Shown: piece by piece, positions 34,588-42,421 of the stretch | Position numbering within the stretch: position 1 is the first letter of the stretch | How the letters are laid out: each line of letters opens with the position of its first letter | Assembly (NCBI RefSeq): GCF_009826935.1 | Contig: NZ_WUMN01000010.1 | Coordinates: forward strand, 1-64,000 | Reading direction: 5' to 3' | DNA: 64,000 nucleotides | Source of the DNA: Flavobacterium sp. Sd200 | GTDB lineage: Bacteria > Bacteroidota > Bacteroidia > Flavobacteriales > Flavobacteriaceae | The notes under the pieces: generated by a model | Told to the model about the DNA's origin: nothing | Databases searched by the model: none | The model's input: only the letters and a program-made list of their open reading frames with translations | Translations under genes and position numbers: made by a program

Positions 34588-34890
34588 AACCTACAAGGTT
34601 AAAAAAACCTTGCAGGTTAGTATGGTAGTAATTTATTACTTTTAAACTCCTGCAAGGACTTTAAGACACAGGTGTTCGGAAGATAATTAATGTATCTTTT
34701 TTATTGGTACAGAAAGTAAGTCCCGGAGGGATGAAATGTTTATAGTAAAGAAAAAGAGCGATTTTTTAAGCCCCAGAGGGGCGACATGTTATTTTTACAT
34801 GCCGCTTCTCCGAAGCTAATGAGCAACACGGCCTATTTTTCTATAAAGATATCGCTCCAAACGGAGCTAAAAACCCCTTGATTTCGTCTT
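34588..34890. repeat. Cluster of flavobacterial intergenic repeats
   Basis: This 300-bp gene-free stretch holds AACCTACAAGGTT paired with AACCTTGCAGGTT (34588-34618), a partial copy near 34648, a TCCCGGAGGGA palindrome (about 34723-34733) followed by ATGAAATGTTTATAG, and a GCCCCAGAGGGGC palindrome (34771-34783) followed by GACATGTTATTTTTAC. The last two share a layout (short G+C palindrome, then TGAAATGTTT or CGACATGTT), so they look like related copies of a REP-like element. The first type recurs inside the arg operon (41123-41206). Confidence 0.65.
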
Positions 34891-34929
34891 CCTAACACCT
34901 CTGCCTTCAAGATCTTGTAGGTATTAATT

Positions 34930-34961
34930 TTTGACAGTATTACCTTAAATTTTTATATTTG
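34930..34961 (+). promoter_or_regulatory. Promoter of the Na+/H+ antiporter gene
   Basis: TTTG (34930-34933), a 20-bp gap, then TATATTTG (34954-34961), 25 nt before the ATG at 34987. Confidence 0.7.
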
Positions 34962-34986
34962 AGAAAATACACACTAAACCATTTTC

Positions 34987-36231
34987 ATGGAAAATTACAC
35001 TGTAGTCCTGTTTATACTCGCTTTAATGATTGGCCTCTCAGCCATGGCTGATAAAATAAAGCTGCCCTACCCTATTTTACTTATTGTAGCAGGTATAAGC
35101 ATTGGGTTTATTCCCGAAGTACCTAAAGTCGAGATCAACCCCGAAATAATCTTCCTCATTTTTCTGCCGCCATTATTATATGATGCAGCCTTCAACATTT
35201 CGTTTACCGAGTTTAAAACCAACATAAACACTATCGGCACATTGGCAATATCATTGGTTTTTCTTACTGCGGTAGGCATTGCTGTGGTTGCCTATTATCT
35301 TATACCGGGCATGACCTGGCCTTTGGCGTTTGTCCTTGGAGCCATACTCTCTGCCACCGATGCCGTTGCTGCCATGAGCATCACTAAGGGCTTAGGCATA
35401 TCGCACAAAACCAATACCATACTCGAAGGAGAAAGCCTTATAAACGATGCCAGCGCCCTTGTAGCCTATCGTTTTGCTGTAGCGGCTGTAACCGGAACAA
35501 GTTTTGTTCTATGGAAAGCCTCTTTAGAGTTTCTGGTGCTTATGGGCGGTGGTTTTTTAATTGGTTTTATTATGGGTAAAGTACTGTCTTTTATACTCAT
35601 GAGGGTTAATAAAGATAAAATAGTGATTACAAGTTTTATGCTTATCATGCCTTTCATAACCTATCTGTTGGCAGAAGACCTGCATGTATCGGGGGTTATT
35701 GCAGTAGTAACACTTGGCCTGTCTATTGCCCATTTTAGCAACAGGGTTTTTCCTGCATCATTTAAACATGAGTCTAAGGCAATTTGGGATATTATTTTAT
35801 TCATGCTTAACGGCCTTATATTTATACTTATAGGTCTGCAGTTTCCTTACGTATTAAAAAACATAGAGGCATCGCAGGCAGGATTCTATATATTGGCGGC
35901 ATTTGCCATCACTGTAGCTGCCCTGGCATTGAGGATGGCGCGCGTTTTTCTTCAAAAAATAAACCTGCAAAGAGCGTTTACCTCTAAAAAGAGAAAGATA
36001 AGTGAAGGTGCGTTACTCGATTTTAAAAACAGCCTTATTATAAGCTGGTCAGGCATGCGGGGCATAGTATCGTTAGCTATTGCTTTGGGATTACCCAACG
36101 AACTCGCCGATGGCACTGCTTTTCCTCTCAGAAACGAAATAATATTTATATCTGTAGCAGTAGTATTGTTTACACTTATAGGCCAAGGTTTAACATTGCC
36201 TTTTGTTGTCAGGAAGCTTAATGGGAAATAA
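34987..36231 (+). CDS. Na+/H+ antiporter, CPA1 (NhaP-like) family
   Basis: 414 residues, almost all in 12-13 membrane helices. Signature residues of the exchanger core are visible: ATDAVAAMSI in the helix that holds the ion-site Asp, and GESLINDASALVAYRF with the paired Asn-Asp. A later conserved Arg is in SWSGMRGIVSLAIALG. It exchanges sodium (or potassium) for protons at the inner membrane. It lacks a long cytoplasmic C-terminal regulatory domain. Single-gene unit with its own promoter. The 230 nt after it hold nothing I can name. Confidence 0.9.
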   Translation: MENYTVVLFILALMIGLSAMADKIKLPYPILLIVAGISIGFIPEVPKVEINPEIIFLIFLPPLLYDAAFNISFTEFKTNINTIGTLAISLVFLTAVGIAVVAYYLIPGMTWPLAFVLGAILSATDAVAAMSITKGLGISHKTNTILEGESLINDASALVAYRFAVAAVTGTSFVLWKASLEFLVLMGGGFLIGFIMGKVLSFILMRVNKDKIVITSFMLIMPFITYLLAEDLHVSGVIAVVTLGLSIAHFSNRVFPASFKHESKAIWDIILFMLNGLIFILIGLQFPYVLKNIEASQAGFYILAAFAITVAALALRMARVFLQKINLQRAFTSKKRKISEGALLDFKNSLIISWSGMRGIVSLAIALGLPNELADGTAFPLRNEIIFISVAVVLFTLIGQGLTLPFVVRKLNGK

Positions 36232-36464
36232 TAAAAGGCTAAATTATTCAACCAATAAATTATGAAATTCACATAGCATAAAAACCTAAACTACTTATAA
36301 GCATTTATCAACTTTAAGTTTTGCATTTATTTTTCAACATCTCATAATTTTATACGAAAATAACTAACTAATAATCAATAATTATCTTATAATAATCTTT
36401 TTGTGTTTTAAATCAAATCATAGGTCGTAACTTTAATGCTTCTATAAGAGACATTAAAATTATT

Positions 36465-37703
36465 ATGATAACTTCTTTAAAACAAAAAAGCAATCCTTTT
36501 ATAATAGCCTGGGCATTAGGGCTCCTGTTTTATGCTGTAGAATATGCGGTTCGATCTGCACCAAGCATTATGATGCCACAACTTACAACAGTATTTTCCG
36601 CAAGCCTTGGCACTGTTAGCAGTATAGTAGGAACTTATTACCTCACCTATTCTTTAACCAGCCTGGCAGCAGGATTAGCCATAGACCGCCTGGGTGCAAA
36701 ATATCCGTTATTTGTTGGAGTGATCATCCTAGGTATTGGATGCGTTCTTTTTTCTATGGCTAACACCTATAGCGGTTATGCAGGGAGGCTTATGCAGGGC
36801 ATGGGATCGGCACTTGCATTTCCTGCCTGCGTATATCTTGCCGCAAGGGCATTTTCGCCAAGACATTTGGCAACTGCAATAGGTGCAACACAAAGTTTAG
36901 GCATGATAGGAGGTTCGGCAGGGCAATTCTTATCTGCACCAATATTAAAAGGCGGTGTAAGCCTTATAAGTTTCTGGATTGGCTTTGGACTTATTGGCTT
37001 TGCTATCGCAGCATTGGTCTATTATTTCACACCAAACCCGGGAGAAAATACAGTTAAAGCTCAAACTAAAGGAAACCTGTTCGAACCCTATAAAATTGTA
37101 CTTAGCAACCCGCAAAGCTACTTATCGGGTTTGGTCTCAGGACTACTGTTTTCCCCTACCACAATTTTTGCCATGACCTGGGGAGTGGCATTTTTTCAGT
37201 CAGGGCGGGGATTGGATTACAGTACTGCCACAATAGCCTGCGCATTAGTACCAATGGGCTGGGCTGTTGGATGCCCATTAATGGGATGGCTTGCCGATAA
37301 AATTGGCAAACGCAAACCCGTGCTTGCCGCAGGTGCAATAGCAATGGCACTAAGCCTTATACAATTATGCTATTTACCGGGATTATACAGTCCATATATA
37401 AGTATGTTTATTTTAGGAGTCGTATCGGGTGCTGCAATGATACCTTATTCCATTATAAAAGAGGCAAATCCTGATAATGTAAAAGGCAGTGCTACAGGAA
37501 TTATAAACTTTTTAACCTTTGGTGTTACCTCGCTTTTAGGACCTGTTTTCAGCCATTTGTATGGTACGGCTATAAATAACAGCACTAACACTGAGGCGGT
37601 ATTTAAGCAATCATTATTATTTTTTGTATTTATAACATTAGCCGCAGCAACTGTTAGCTTGTTTTTAAAAGAGACAGGCAGCAAACGCAAAACTAAACAA
37701 TAG
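36465..37703 (+). CDS. Major facilitator superfamily transporter
   Basis: 412 residues with about 12 membrane segments. The loop 2-3 motif is present as DRLGAKYPLF, and again in the second half as GWLADKIGKRKPVL. The N-terminus (IAWALGLLFYAVEYAVRSAPSIMM) resembles the organic-anion and sugar-acid (ACS / D-galactonate-type) branch of MFS. The substrate cannot be predicted. It is transcribed alone, with a hairpin shortly after the stop. Confidence 0.85.
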   Translation: MITSLKQKSNPFIIAWALGLLFYAVEYAVRSAPSIMMPQLTTVFSASLGTVSSIVGTYYLTYSLTSLAAGLAIDRLGAKYPLFVGVIILGIGCVLFSMANTYSGYAGRLMQGMGSALAFPACVYLAARAFSPRHLATAIGATQSLGMIGGSAGQFLSAPILKGGVSLISFWIGFGLIGFAIAALVYYFTPNPGENTVKAQTKGNLFEPYKIVLSNPQSYLSGLVSGLLFSPTTIFAMTWGVAFFQSGRGLDYSTATIACALVPMGWAVGCPLMGWLADKIGKRKPVLAAGAIAMALSLIQLCYLPGLYSPYISMFILGVVSGAAMIPYSIIKEANPDNVKGSATGIINFLTFGVTSLLGPVFSHLYGTAINNSTNTEAVFKQSLLFFVFITLAAATVSLFLKETGSKRKTKQ

Positions 37704-37733
37704 TTAATCATATAAAAAATAAAATAAAACCTG

Positions 37734-37758
37734 TAACGCTTCACTTTTTGGAGCGTTA
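37734..37758 (+). terminator. Hairpin after the MFS gene
   Basis: TAACGCT (37734-37740) pairs with AGCGTTA (37752-37758), followed by a short T pair. Modest terminator. Confidence 0.5.
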
Positions 37759-37867
37759 TTTGCTATAGTATTTATATGCTTAGGCACTAAACCATAACTT
37801 TTTAGAGTTTATTAGTGATATTTGATTTTTTTACATCAAAATAGGCTTTTATATTTCATAAATACTA

Positions 37868-37875
37868 TACATTTG
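37868..37875 (+). promoter_or_regulatory. arg operon promoter (-7 element)
   Basis: TACATTTG matches TAnnTTTG and ends 6 nt before the leader ATG at 37881. Transcription therefore starts close to that codon, as for the thr leader. A clear -33 TTTG at the ideal distance is not seen; TTTT at 37847-37850 is the nearest. Confidence 0.6.
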
Positions 37876-37880
37876 CACCG

Positions 37881-37964
37881 ATGAATAAACCTGAATTACA
37901 TAGTAACGCTATGTTGCGCATTAACACCCCGGTACTGTGCCGGATGGTGCGGCTGTTACAATAG
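37881..37964 (+). CDS. Leader peptide of the arginine operon
   Basis: A 27-residue ORF directly after the promoter, 247 nt before the first arg gene. The second half (LRINTPVLCRMVRLLQ) has three Arg codons: CGC, CGG and CGG. CGG looks rare in this genome. It lies over hairpins that include a terminator-like stem, so it fits an arginine attenuator. The alternative is a chance ORF, but promoter spacing, codon content and terminator coincide. Confidence 0.6.
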   Translation: MNKPELHSNAMLRINTPVLCRMVRLLQ

Positions 37965-37980
37965 TTGCCGCAAAGTTTTT
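37925..37980 (+). promoter_or_regulatory. arg attenuator hairpins with terminator-like stem
   Basis: CACCCCGG (37925-37932) pairs with CCGGATGGTG (37940-37949, AT bulged). TGCGGC (37948-37953) pairs with GCCGCA (37967-37972) and is followed by AAGTTTTT. The two stems share 37948-37949, and the leader stop codon lies in the loop of the second. About 230 nt of untranslated RNA remain before the next gene; a CCGGGT/ACCCG pairing near 38041-38093 is possible, but I see no known riboswitch there. Confidence 0.5.
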
Positions 37981-38211
37981 AGCTCTTAATATTCACTTTT
38001 ATTTTATACTGAATTGAAAACAAAACATGTTTTTTACACCGGGTCAACATTAACAGACCACGGTTTTATAAGTAACCTTAACGCTTACCCGAGCCCAATG
38101 TGCTACAGGCCGTAAGGGTATGGATATGTTTTAGAATCGGTCCGTCCCATTCGTTATTTTACAATTTAGTCAGTTCCCCTTTTTTACATCATTTATTTCT
38201 CTTTCCCCGAA

Positions 38212-38913
38212 ATGAATATATCTATTGTAATAGCCCAAGAAGAGCACTACAAGTTTGCACAGGAAATATGCGACACCATGTACGCATCGGCCATACAGCG
38301 CGGCACAGGCATTGCCAAGCGCTCGCCGGAATACATCATTAAAAAAATGGAAAACCGCGATGCTATTATTGCCATTGGCGATGGCAGGTTTGCGGGCTTT
38401 TGCTATATAGAGAGCTGGTCTCACGGTAAGTTCGTGGCTAACTCCGGCCTTATTGTACATCCCGATTTCAGGAACCTTGGGCTTGCAAAAAAAATTAAAG
38501 AGCGTGTATTTAACTATTCGCAGGAAAAATTTCCAGGTGCCAAAATATTTGGTATCACTACGGGGCTTGCGGTTATGAAAATAAACTCCGACCTGGGATA
38601 CAAACCCGTGCCTTTCAGTGAACTTACAGACGACCCTACATTTTGGAAAGGGTGCAGTGGTTGTAATAATTTTGATATACTGCAACGCAAGGATTACAAA
38701 ATGTGCCTGTGCACAGGCATGCTGTATGATCCTGCCGAGAAGAAGAACGAAAAGGAAGAAGACCAATATACCTTTAATAAAAAAGTATTGGCAAGGCTAA
38801 AAAGTATTAAGCAAGCTTTATTTCTTGGAAAAGATAAAGAAGAAACATCTCCTAAAAAGGACGATGAGAAAAAGCTGTTTCTTTTTGTGAGCATGCTAAA
38901 AAGCCTGTTTTAA
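38212..38913 (+). CDS. GNAT N-acyltransferase, probable N-succinylglutamate (N-acylglutamate) synthase
   Basis: 233 residues, first gene of the arg operon. A GNAT fold is indicated by AIIAIGDGRFAGFCYIESW, the acyl-CoA loop region GLIVHPDFRNLGLAKKIKERV and LGYKPVPFSE. The C-terminal part has a Cys cluster (KGCSGCNNFDIL, MCLCTGMLYD) and then a charged tail. The operon contains every later step of arginine synthesis but no classic argA or argJ, so the first step (acylation of glutamate) is the open slot. Genetic work in Bacteroides and relatives has assigned that step to a divergent GNAT protein of this type; I rely on memory for that. Fold and operon position are seen; the substrate is inferred. 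Confidence 0.75.
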   Translation: MNISIVIAQEEHYKFAQEICDTMYASAIQRGTGIAKRSPEYIIKKMENRDAIIAIGDGRFAGFCYIESWSHGKFVANSGLIVHPDFRNLGLAKKIKERVFNYSQEKFPGAKIFGITTGLAVMKINSDLGYKPVPFSELTDDPTFWKGCSGCNNFDILQRKDYKMCLCTGMLYDPAEKKNEKEEDQYTFNKKVLARLKSIKQALFLGKDKEETSPKKDDEKKLFLFVSMLKSLF

Positions 38914-38951
38914 TTTAGAGCAACATACTATTAATATAATACACAAAGACA

Positions 38952-40148
38952 ATGAGTAAAAAATTAGTTTTGGCATACAGTGGCGGACTGGACACGTCTT
39001 ACTGCCTTAAGTATCTGAAAAATGATTTGGGGTATGAAGTACATACCATACTTATAAACACAGGCGGTTTTACTGCTGAAGAACTGGATGGCATAGAAAA
39101 ACGGGCGTATGACCTGGGCAGTGCCAACCACGTTAACCTTGATATTATAGATAAATATTATGATAAGGCTATTAAGTACCTTGTATTTGGCAACGTGCTT
39201 AAAAACAATACCTATCCGCTATCGGTAAGTGCCGAGAGGGTTTTTCAGGCACTGGAAACCGTGCGCTATGCAAAAAGCGTAGGCGCCACAGCTATTGCAC
39301 ACGGCAGTACCGGTGCGGGTAACGACCAGATTCGTTTTGATTTGGTATTTCAGACCATTGCACCCGAAATGCAAATCATTACCCCTATCCGCGACCTGAA
39401 ACTTACCCGTCAGGAAGAGGTAGAATATCTGCAAAAAAATGGCGTAGAATATAGTTGGGAAAAAGCACAATACTCCATAAACAAAGGTATTTGGGGAACA
39501 AGTGTGGGCGGTAAAGAAACCCTTACATCGTCTCAGCCATTGCCGGGCAGTGCCTACCCTTCGCAACTGCAAAAAACCGACGAAAGCAAAGTAACCCTTC
39601 ATTTTGAAAAAGGCGAGCTTGTAGGTTTAGACGGCAATTTTGATAAACCATCGGCTAATATACAGAAGTTAGAAGAACTGGCTTCGGCATACGCTATTGG
39701 TCGCGATGTCCATGTGGGCGATACTATTATTGGTATTAAAGGTCGCGTGGGCTTTGAGGCTGCTGCACCCATTATTATCATTAAAGCGCATCATTTGCTT
39801 GAGAAACATACCCTTGGCAAATGGCAGCAATACTGGAAAGAACAGTTGGGCAACTGGTACGGAATGCTTTTCCACGAGGGCCAGTACCTTGACCCGGTTA
39901 TGCGCAACATAGAAACCTTTTTAGAAGACACACAAAAAAATGTTACCGGCACCGTAACCGTATCGCTTAAGCCATACCACTTTACGCTCGACGGAATTGA
40001 GTCGGCGCACGATTTAATGAATACCGGGTTTGGCCAGTATGGCGAAGTGAATAACGCCTGGACAGCAGACGATGCCAAAGGCTTTATAAAAATTGTGGGT
40101 AATGCGCAAAACATTTACGCACAGGTAAACAACGAAACGTATGATTAA
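38952..40148 (+). CDS. argG: Argininosuccinate synthase
   Basis: 398 residues. It joins citrulline and aspartate using ATP. The N-terminal PP-loop is LAYSGGLDTSYCLKYL; the citrulline/aspartate-binding segments AHGSTGAGNDQIRFD and YSINKGIWGTSVGGKE follow. Normal length. It starts 38 nt after the GNAT gene and overlaps argC by 8 nt, so argG and argC are translationally coupled. Confidence 0.97.
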   Translation: MSKKLVLAYSGGLDTSYCLKYLKNDLGYEVHTILINTGGFTAEELDGIEKRAYDLGSANHVNLDIIDKYYDKAIKYLVFGNVLKNNTYPLSVSAERVFQALETVRYAKSVGATAIAHGSTGAGNDQIRFDLVFQTIAPEMQIITPIRDLKLTRQEEVEYLQKNGVEYSWEKAQYSINKGIWGTSVGGKETLTSSQPLPGSAYPSQLQKTDESKVTLHFEKGELVGLDGNFDKPSANIQKLEELASAYAIGRDVHVGDTIIGIKGRVGFEAAAPIIIIKAHHLLEKHTLGKWQQYWKEQLGNWYGMLFHEGQYLDPVMRNIETFLEDTQKNVTGTVTVSLKPYHFTLDGIESAHDLMNTGFGQYGEVNNAWTADDAKGFIKIVGNAQNIYAQVNNETYD

Positions 40149-41118
40149 TATAGGCATCATTGGCGGCTCGGGCTATACGGCAGGCGAATTGCTAAGACTG
40201 TTGGTTAACCATCCGCAGGCACATATCGATTTTGTGTACAGCACTACTAATGCCGGTAGCCCTGTAGCATCGGTACACGAAGACCTGTACGGCACCCTCA
40301 GCCTTAATTTTATCGATACTGTTAACCCAAATGTTGATGTGGTTTTTCTGTGCCTTGGTCACGGAAAATCTTTATCGTTTTTACAGGCCAATGTGTTTAA
40401 CGAAACTACAAGGATAATCGACCTTGGCAACGATTTCCGTTTGGCTAAAGATGTAGCATTTAACGGTAAAACCTTTGTTTACGGTCTACCGGAACTGAAC
40501 CGAGAAGCTATTAAAACAGCGCAATATACTGCCAACCCTGGATGTTTTGCTACGGCTATACAGCTGGCTTTACTTCCTTTGGCTAAAAATAGTTTACTGG
40601 CAGATACCGTACACATCAACGCCACTACCGGCAGCACTGGTGCTGGGGTTATGCCGTCGGCTACTTCGCACCATCCTTGGAGGACGAATAATATGTCGCA
40701 CTACAAGGCATTTGGGCATCAGCATTTGGGGGAAATAACACAAAGCCTGCAGTTAACCCAACAGGGATTTAATGAAGAGTTATTGTTTATACCTAACCGT
40801 GGCGATTTTACACGTGGTATATTCGCTACATTGTACACAACTGTTGCTGCTGATTTTGATGATGTTGTAGAGCTTTACAGGGCATACTATAAAGATGAGC
40901 CTTTTGTAAAAGTAACAACCGACAGCATTAGCCTAAAGCTTGCTGTGCAGACCAACAACTGTTTTATCAGTTTAGAACAGCATGGCAGGTATTTACTGAT
41001 TACATCGGTAATAGACAACCTTGTAAAAGGTGCCAGCGGCCAGGCCATTGAAAACATGAACCTGATGTTTGGTCTTGACGAAACAACGGGGTTAAAACTT
41101 AAGGGAACGGGCTTTTAA
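40141..41118 (+). CDS. argC: N-acyl-gamma-glutamyl-phosphate reductase
   Basis: 325 residues. It reduces acyl-glutamyl phosphate to the semialdehyde with NADPH. The nucleotide-binding loop is GIIGGSGYTAGELLRLL and the catalytic Cys is in TANPGCFATAIQLAL. A His-containing motif (MSHYKAFGHQHLGEI) follows. It overlaps argG by 8 nt. In this operon the substrate is expected to be the N-succinyl form. A pair of hairpin repeats lies between this gene and argD. Confidence 0.96.
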   Translation: MINIGIIGGSGYTAGELLRLLVNHPQAHIDFVYSTTNAGSPVASVHEDLYGTLSLNFIDTVNPNVDVVFLCLGHGKSLSFLQANVFNETTRIIDLGNDFRLAKDVAFNGKTFVYGLPELNREAIKTAQYTANPGCFATAIQLALLPLAKNSLLADTVHINATTGSTGAGVMPSATSHHPWRTNNMSHYKAFGHQHLGEITQSLQLTQQGFNEELLFIPNRGDFTRGIFATLYTTVAADFDDVVELYRAYYKDEPFVKVTTDSISLKLAVQTNNCFISLEQHGRYLLITSVIDNLVKGASGQAIENMNLMFGLDETTGLKLKGTGF

Positions 41119-41122
41119 CACT

Positions 41123-41206
41123 CCTGCAAGGTTTTTAAAACCTTGTAGGTATTGGATAAAAAAATATAGTAATATAAACCTACAAGGTTTTAAAAACCTT
41201 GTAGGT
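41123..41206. repeat. Two hairpin repeats between argC and argD
   Basis: CCTGCAAGGTTTT with AAAACCTTGTAGG (41123-41149), and AACCTACAAGGTTTT with AAAAACCTTGTAGGTT (41176-41206). Both are near-perfect inverted repeats and copies of the type at 34588-34618. Inside the operon they may act as processing or partial termination sites. Confidence 0.7.
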
Positions 41207-41226
41207 TAGTAAACCACAAACTAAAG

Positions 41227-42354
41227 ATGAGTTTATTTAACGTATATCCCATATATAACATAACCCCGGTAAAAGCACTGGGCGCAAAAGTGTGGGACGA
41301 TAAAGGCACAAAATACCTTGATTTTTACGGAGGGCATGGCGTAATATCTGCCGGACACTCCCACCCTGATTATGTAAAGGCTATTACAAAGCAGGTTAAT
41401 AAAATAGGGTTTTATTCAAACTCTATACAAAACCCTATACAGGAATCGCTGGCTACAAAGCTTACGCAGCTTTCGGGCTATCCTGATTATACATTATTCC
41501 TTTGTAATTCAGGTGCTGAGGCGAATGAAAATGCGCTTAAGCTTGCCTCTTTTCATAACGGGAAGAAAAAAGTAATTGCGTTTAAAAAGTCGTTTCATGG
41601 GCGTACATCGGCAGCCGTTGCAGCAACCGATAATCCTAAAATTGTGGCACCGCTAAACGCAGGGCACGAAGTGGTGTTCCTGCCACTAAACAACCTTGAT
41701 GCTTTTAACGCAGAGATTGCCAAAGGCGATGTTGCCACGGTAATTATAGAAGGCATACAAGGCGTGGGCGGTTTAGACCAGGGCACTACTGAGTTTTTTC
41801 AGGCAATAGCTAAAGCCTGTGAAGACAACAACGTTGTTTTAATTCTTGATGAAATACAAAGTGGTTACGGGCGTTCGGGCAAGTTTTTTGCACACCAGTA
41901 TCACGATATTAAACCCGATATTATTACCCTTGCAAAAGGCATGGGCAACGGTTTCCCTATAGGCGGCATACTGATATCGCCAAAGTTTACAGCTTCGCAT
42001 GGTTTGTTGGGAACAACTTTTGGCGGCAATCACCTAGCCTGTGCGGCTGCATTAGCTGTGCTTGAAATTATTGAAAAAGAGAACCTTATCGACAACGTGA
42101 ATACCATCAATGCTTATTTTACAGAGCAGGCTGCACAAATCCCTCAGGTAAAAAACATTAAAGGCCGTGGGCTTATGCTGGGCCTTGAATTTGAAGATGA
42201 TATTGCCGAGCTTCGTAAAAAGCTTATTTATGATGAACATATCTTTACCGGTAATGCCTCTCAAAAAAACCTGCTACGCATACTGCCGCCACTTTCTATA
42301 ACAAAAAAAGATGTAGATGTGTTTTTTGCAGGTTTGAAAAAAGCATTGCTATAA
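41227..42354 (+). CDS. argD: N-acylornithine aminotransferase
   Basis: 375 residues. A class III PLP aminotransferase that turns the acylglutamate semialdehyde into acylornithine. It shows FLCNSGAEANENALKLA, the active-site LILDEIQSGYGRSGKFF, and the PLP lysine in LAKGMGNGFPIGGI. It begins 109 nt after argC beyond two hairpin repeats and is the last gene before the opposite-strand acyltransferase. A convergent terminator follows. Confidence 0.93.
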   Translation: MSLFNVYPIYNITPVKALGAKVWDDKGTKYLDFYGGHGVISAGHSHPDYVKAITKQVNKIGFYSNSIQNPIQESLATKLTQLSGYPDYTLFLCNSGAEANENALKLASFHNGKKKVIAFKKSFHGRTSAAVAATDNPKIVAPLNAGHEVVFLPLNNLDAFNAEIAKGDVATVIIEGIQGVGGLDQGTTEFFQAIAKACEDNNVVLILDEIQSGYGRSGKFFAHQYHDIKPDIITLAKGMGNGFPIGGILISPKFTASHGLLGTTFGGNHLACAAALAVLEIIEKENLIDNVNTINAYFTEQAAQIPQVKNIKGRGLMLGLEFEDDIAELRKKLIYDEHIFTGNASQKNLLRILPPLSITKKDVDVFFAGLKKALL

Positions 42355-42379
42355 GGTAGTAATTCATATATCAAATATT

Positions 42380-42421
42380 AAATCGTCCCTTGTACAGAAA
42401 ATCCTTTACAAAGGACGATTT
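42380..42421. terminator. Terminator between argD and acyltransferase gene
   Basis: AAATCGTCC (42380-42388) pairs with GGACGATTT (42413-42421). The loop adds a TTGT/ACAA pairing. It stands between two convergent genes; the T tail is on the plus strand. Confidence 0.6.

Noticed and set aside
38019..38211. Known riboswitch before the first arg gene
   Set aside because: No recognisable conserved riboswitch core; only weak pairings. Attenuation by the leader explains the long 5' region better.
41123..41206. Hairpin pair as CRISPR repeats
   Set aside because: Only two copies, self-complementary, and a third copy is in an unrelated intergenic region; a dispersed repeat.
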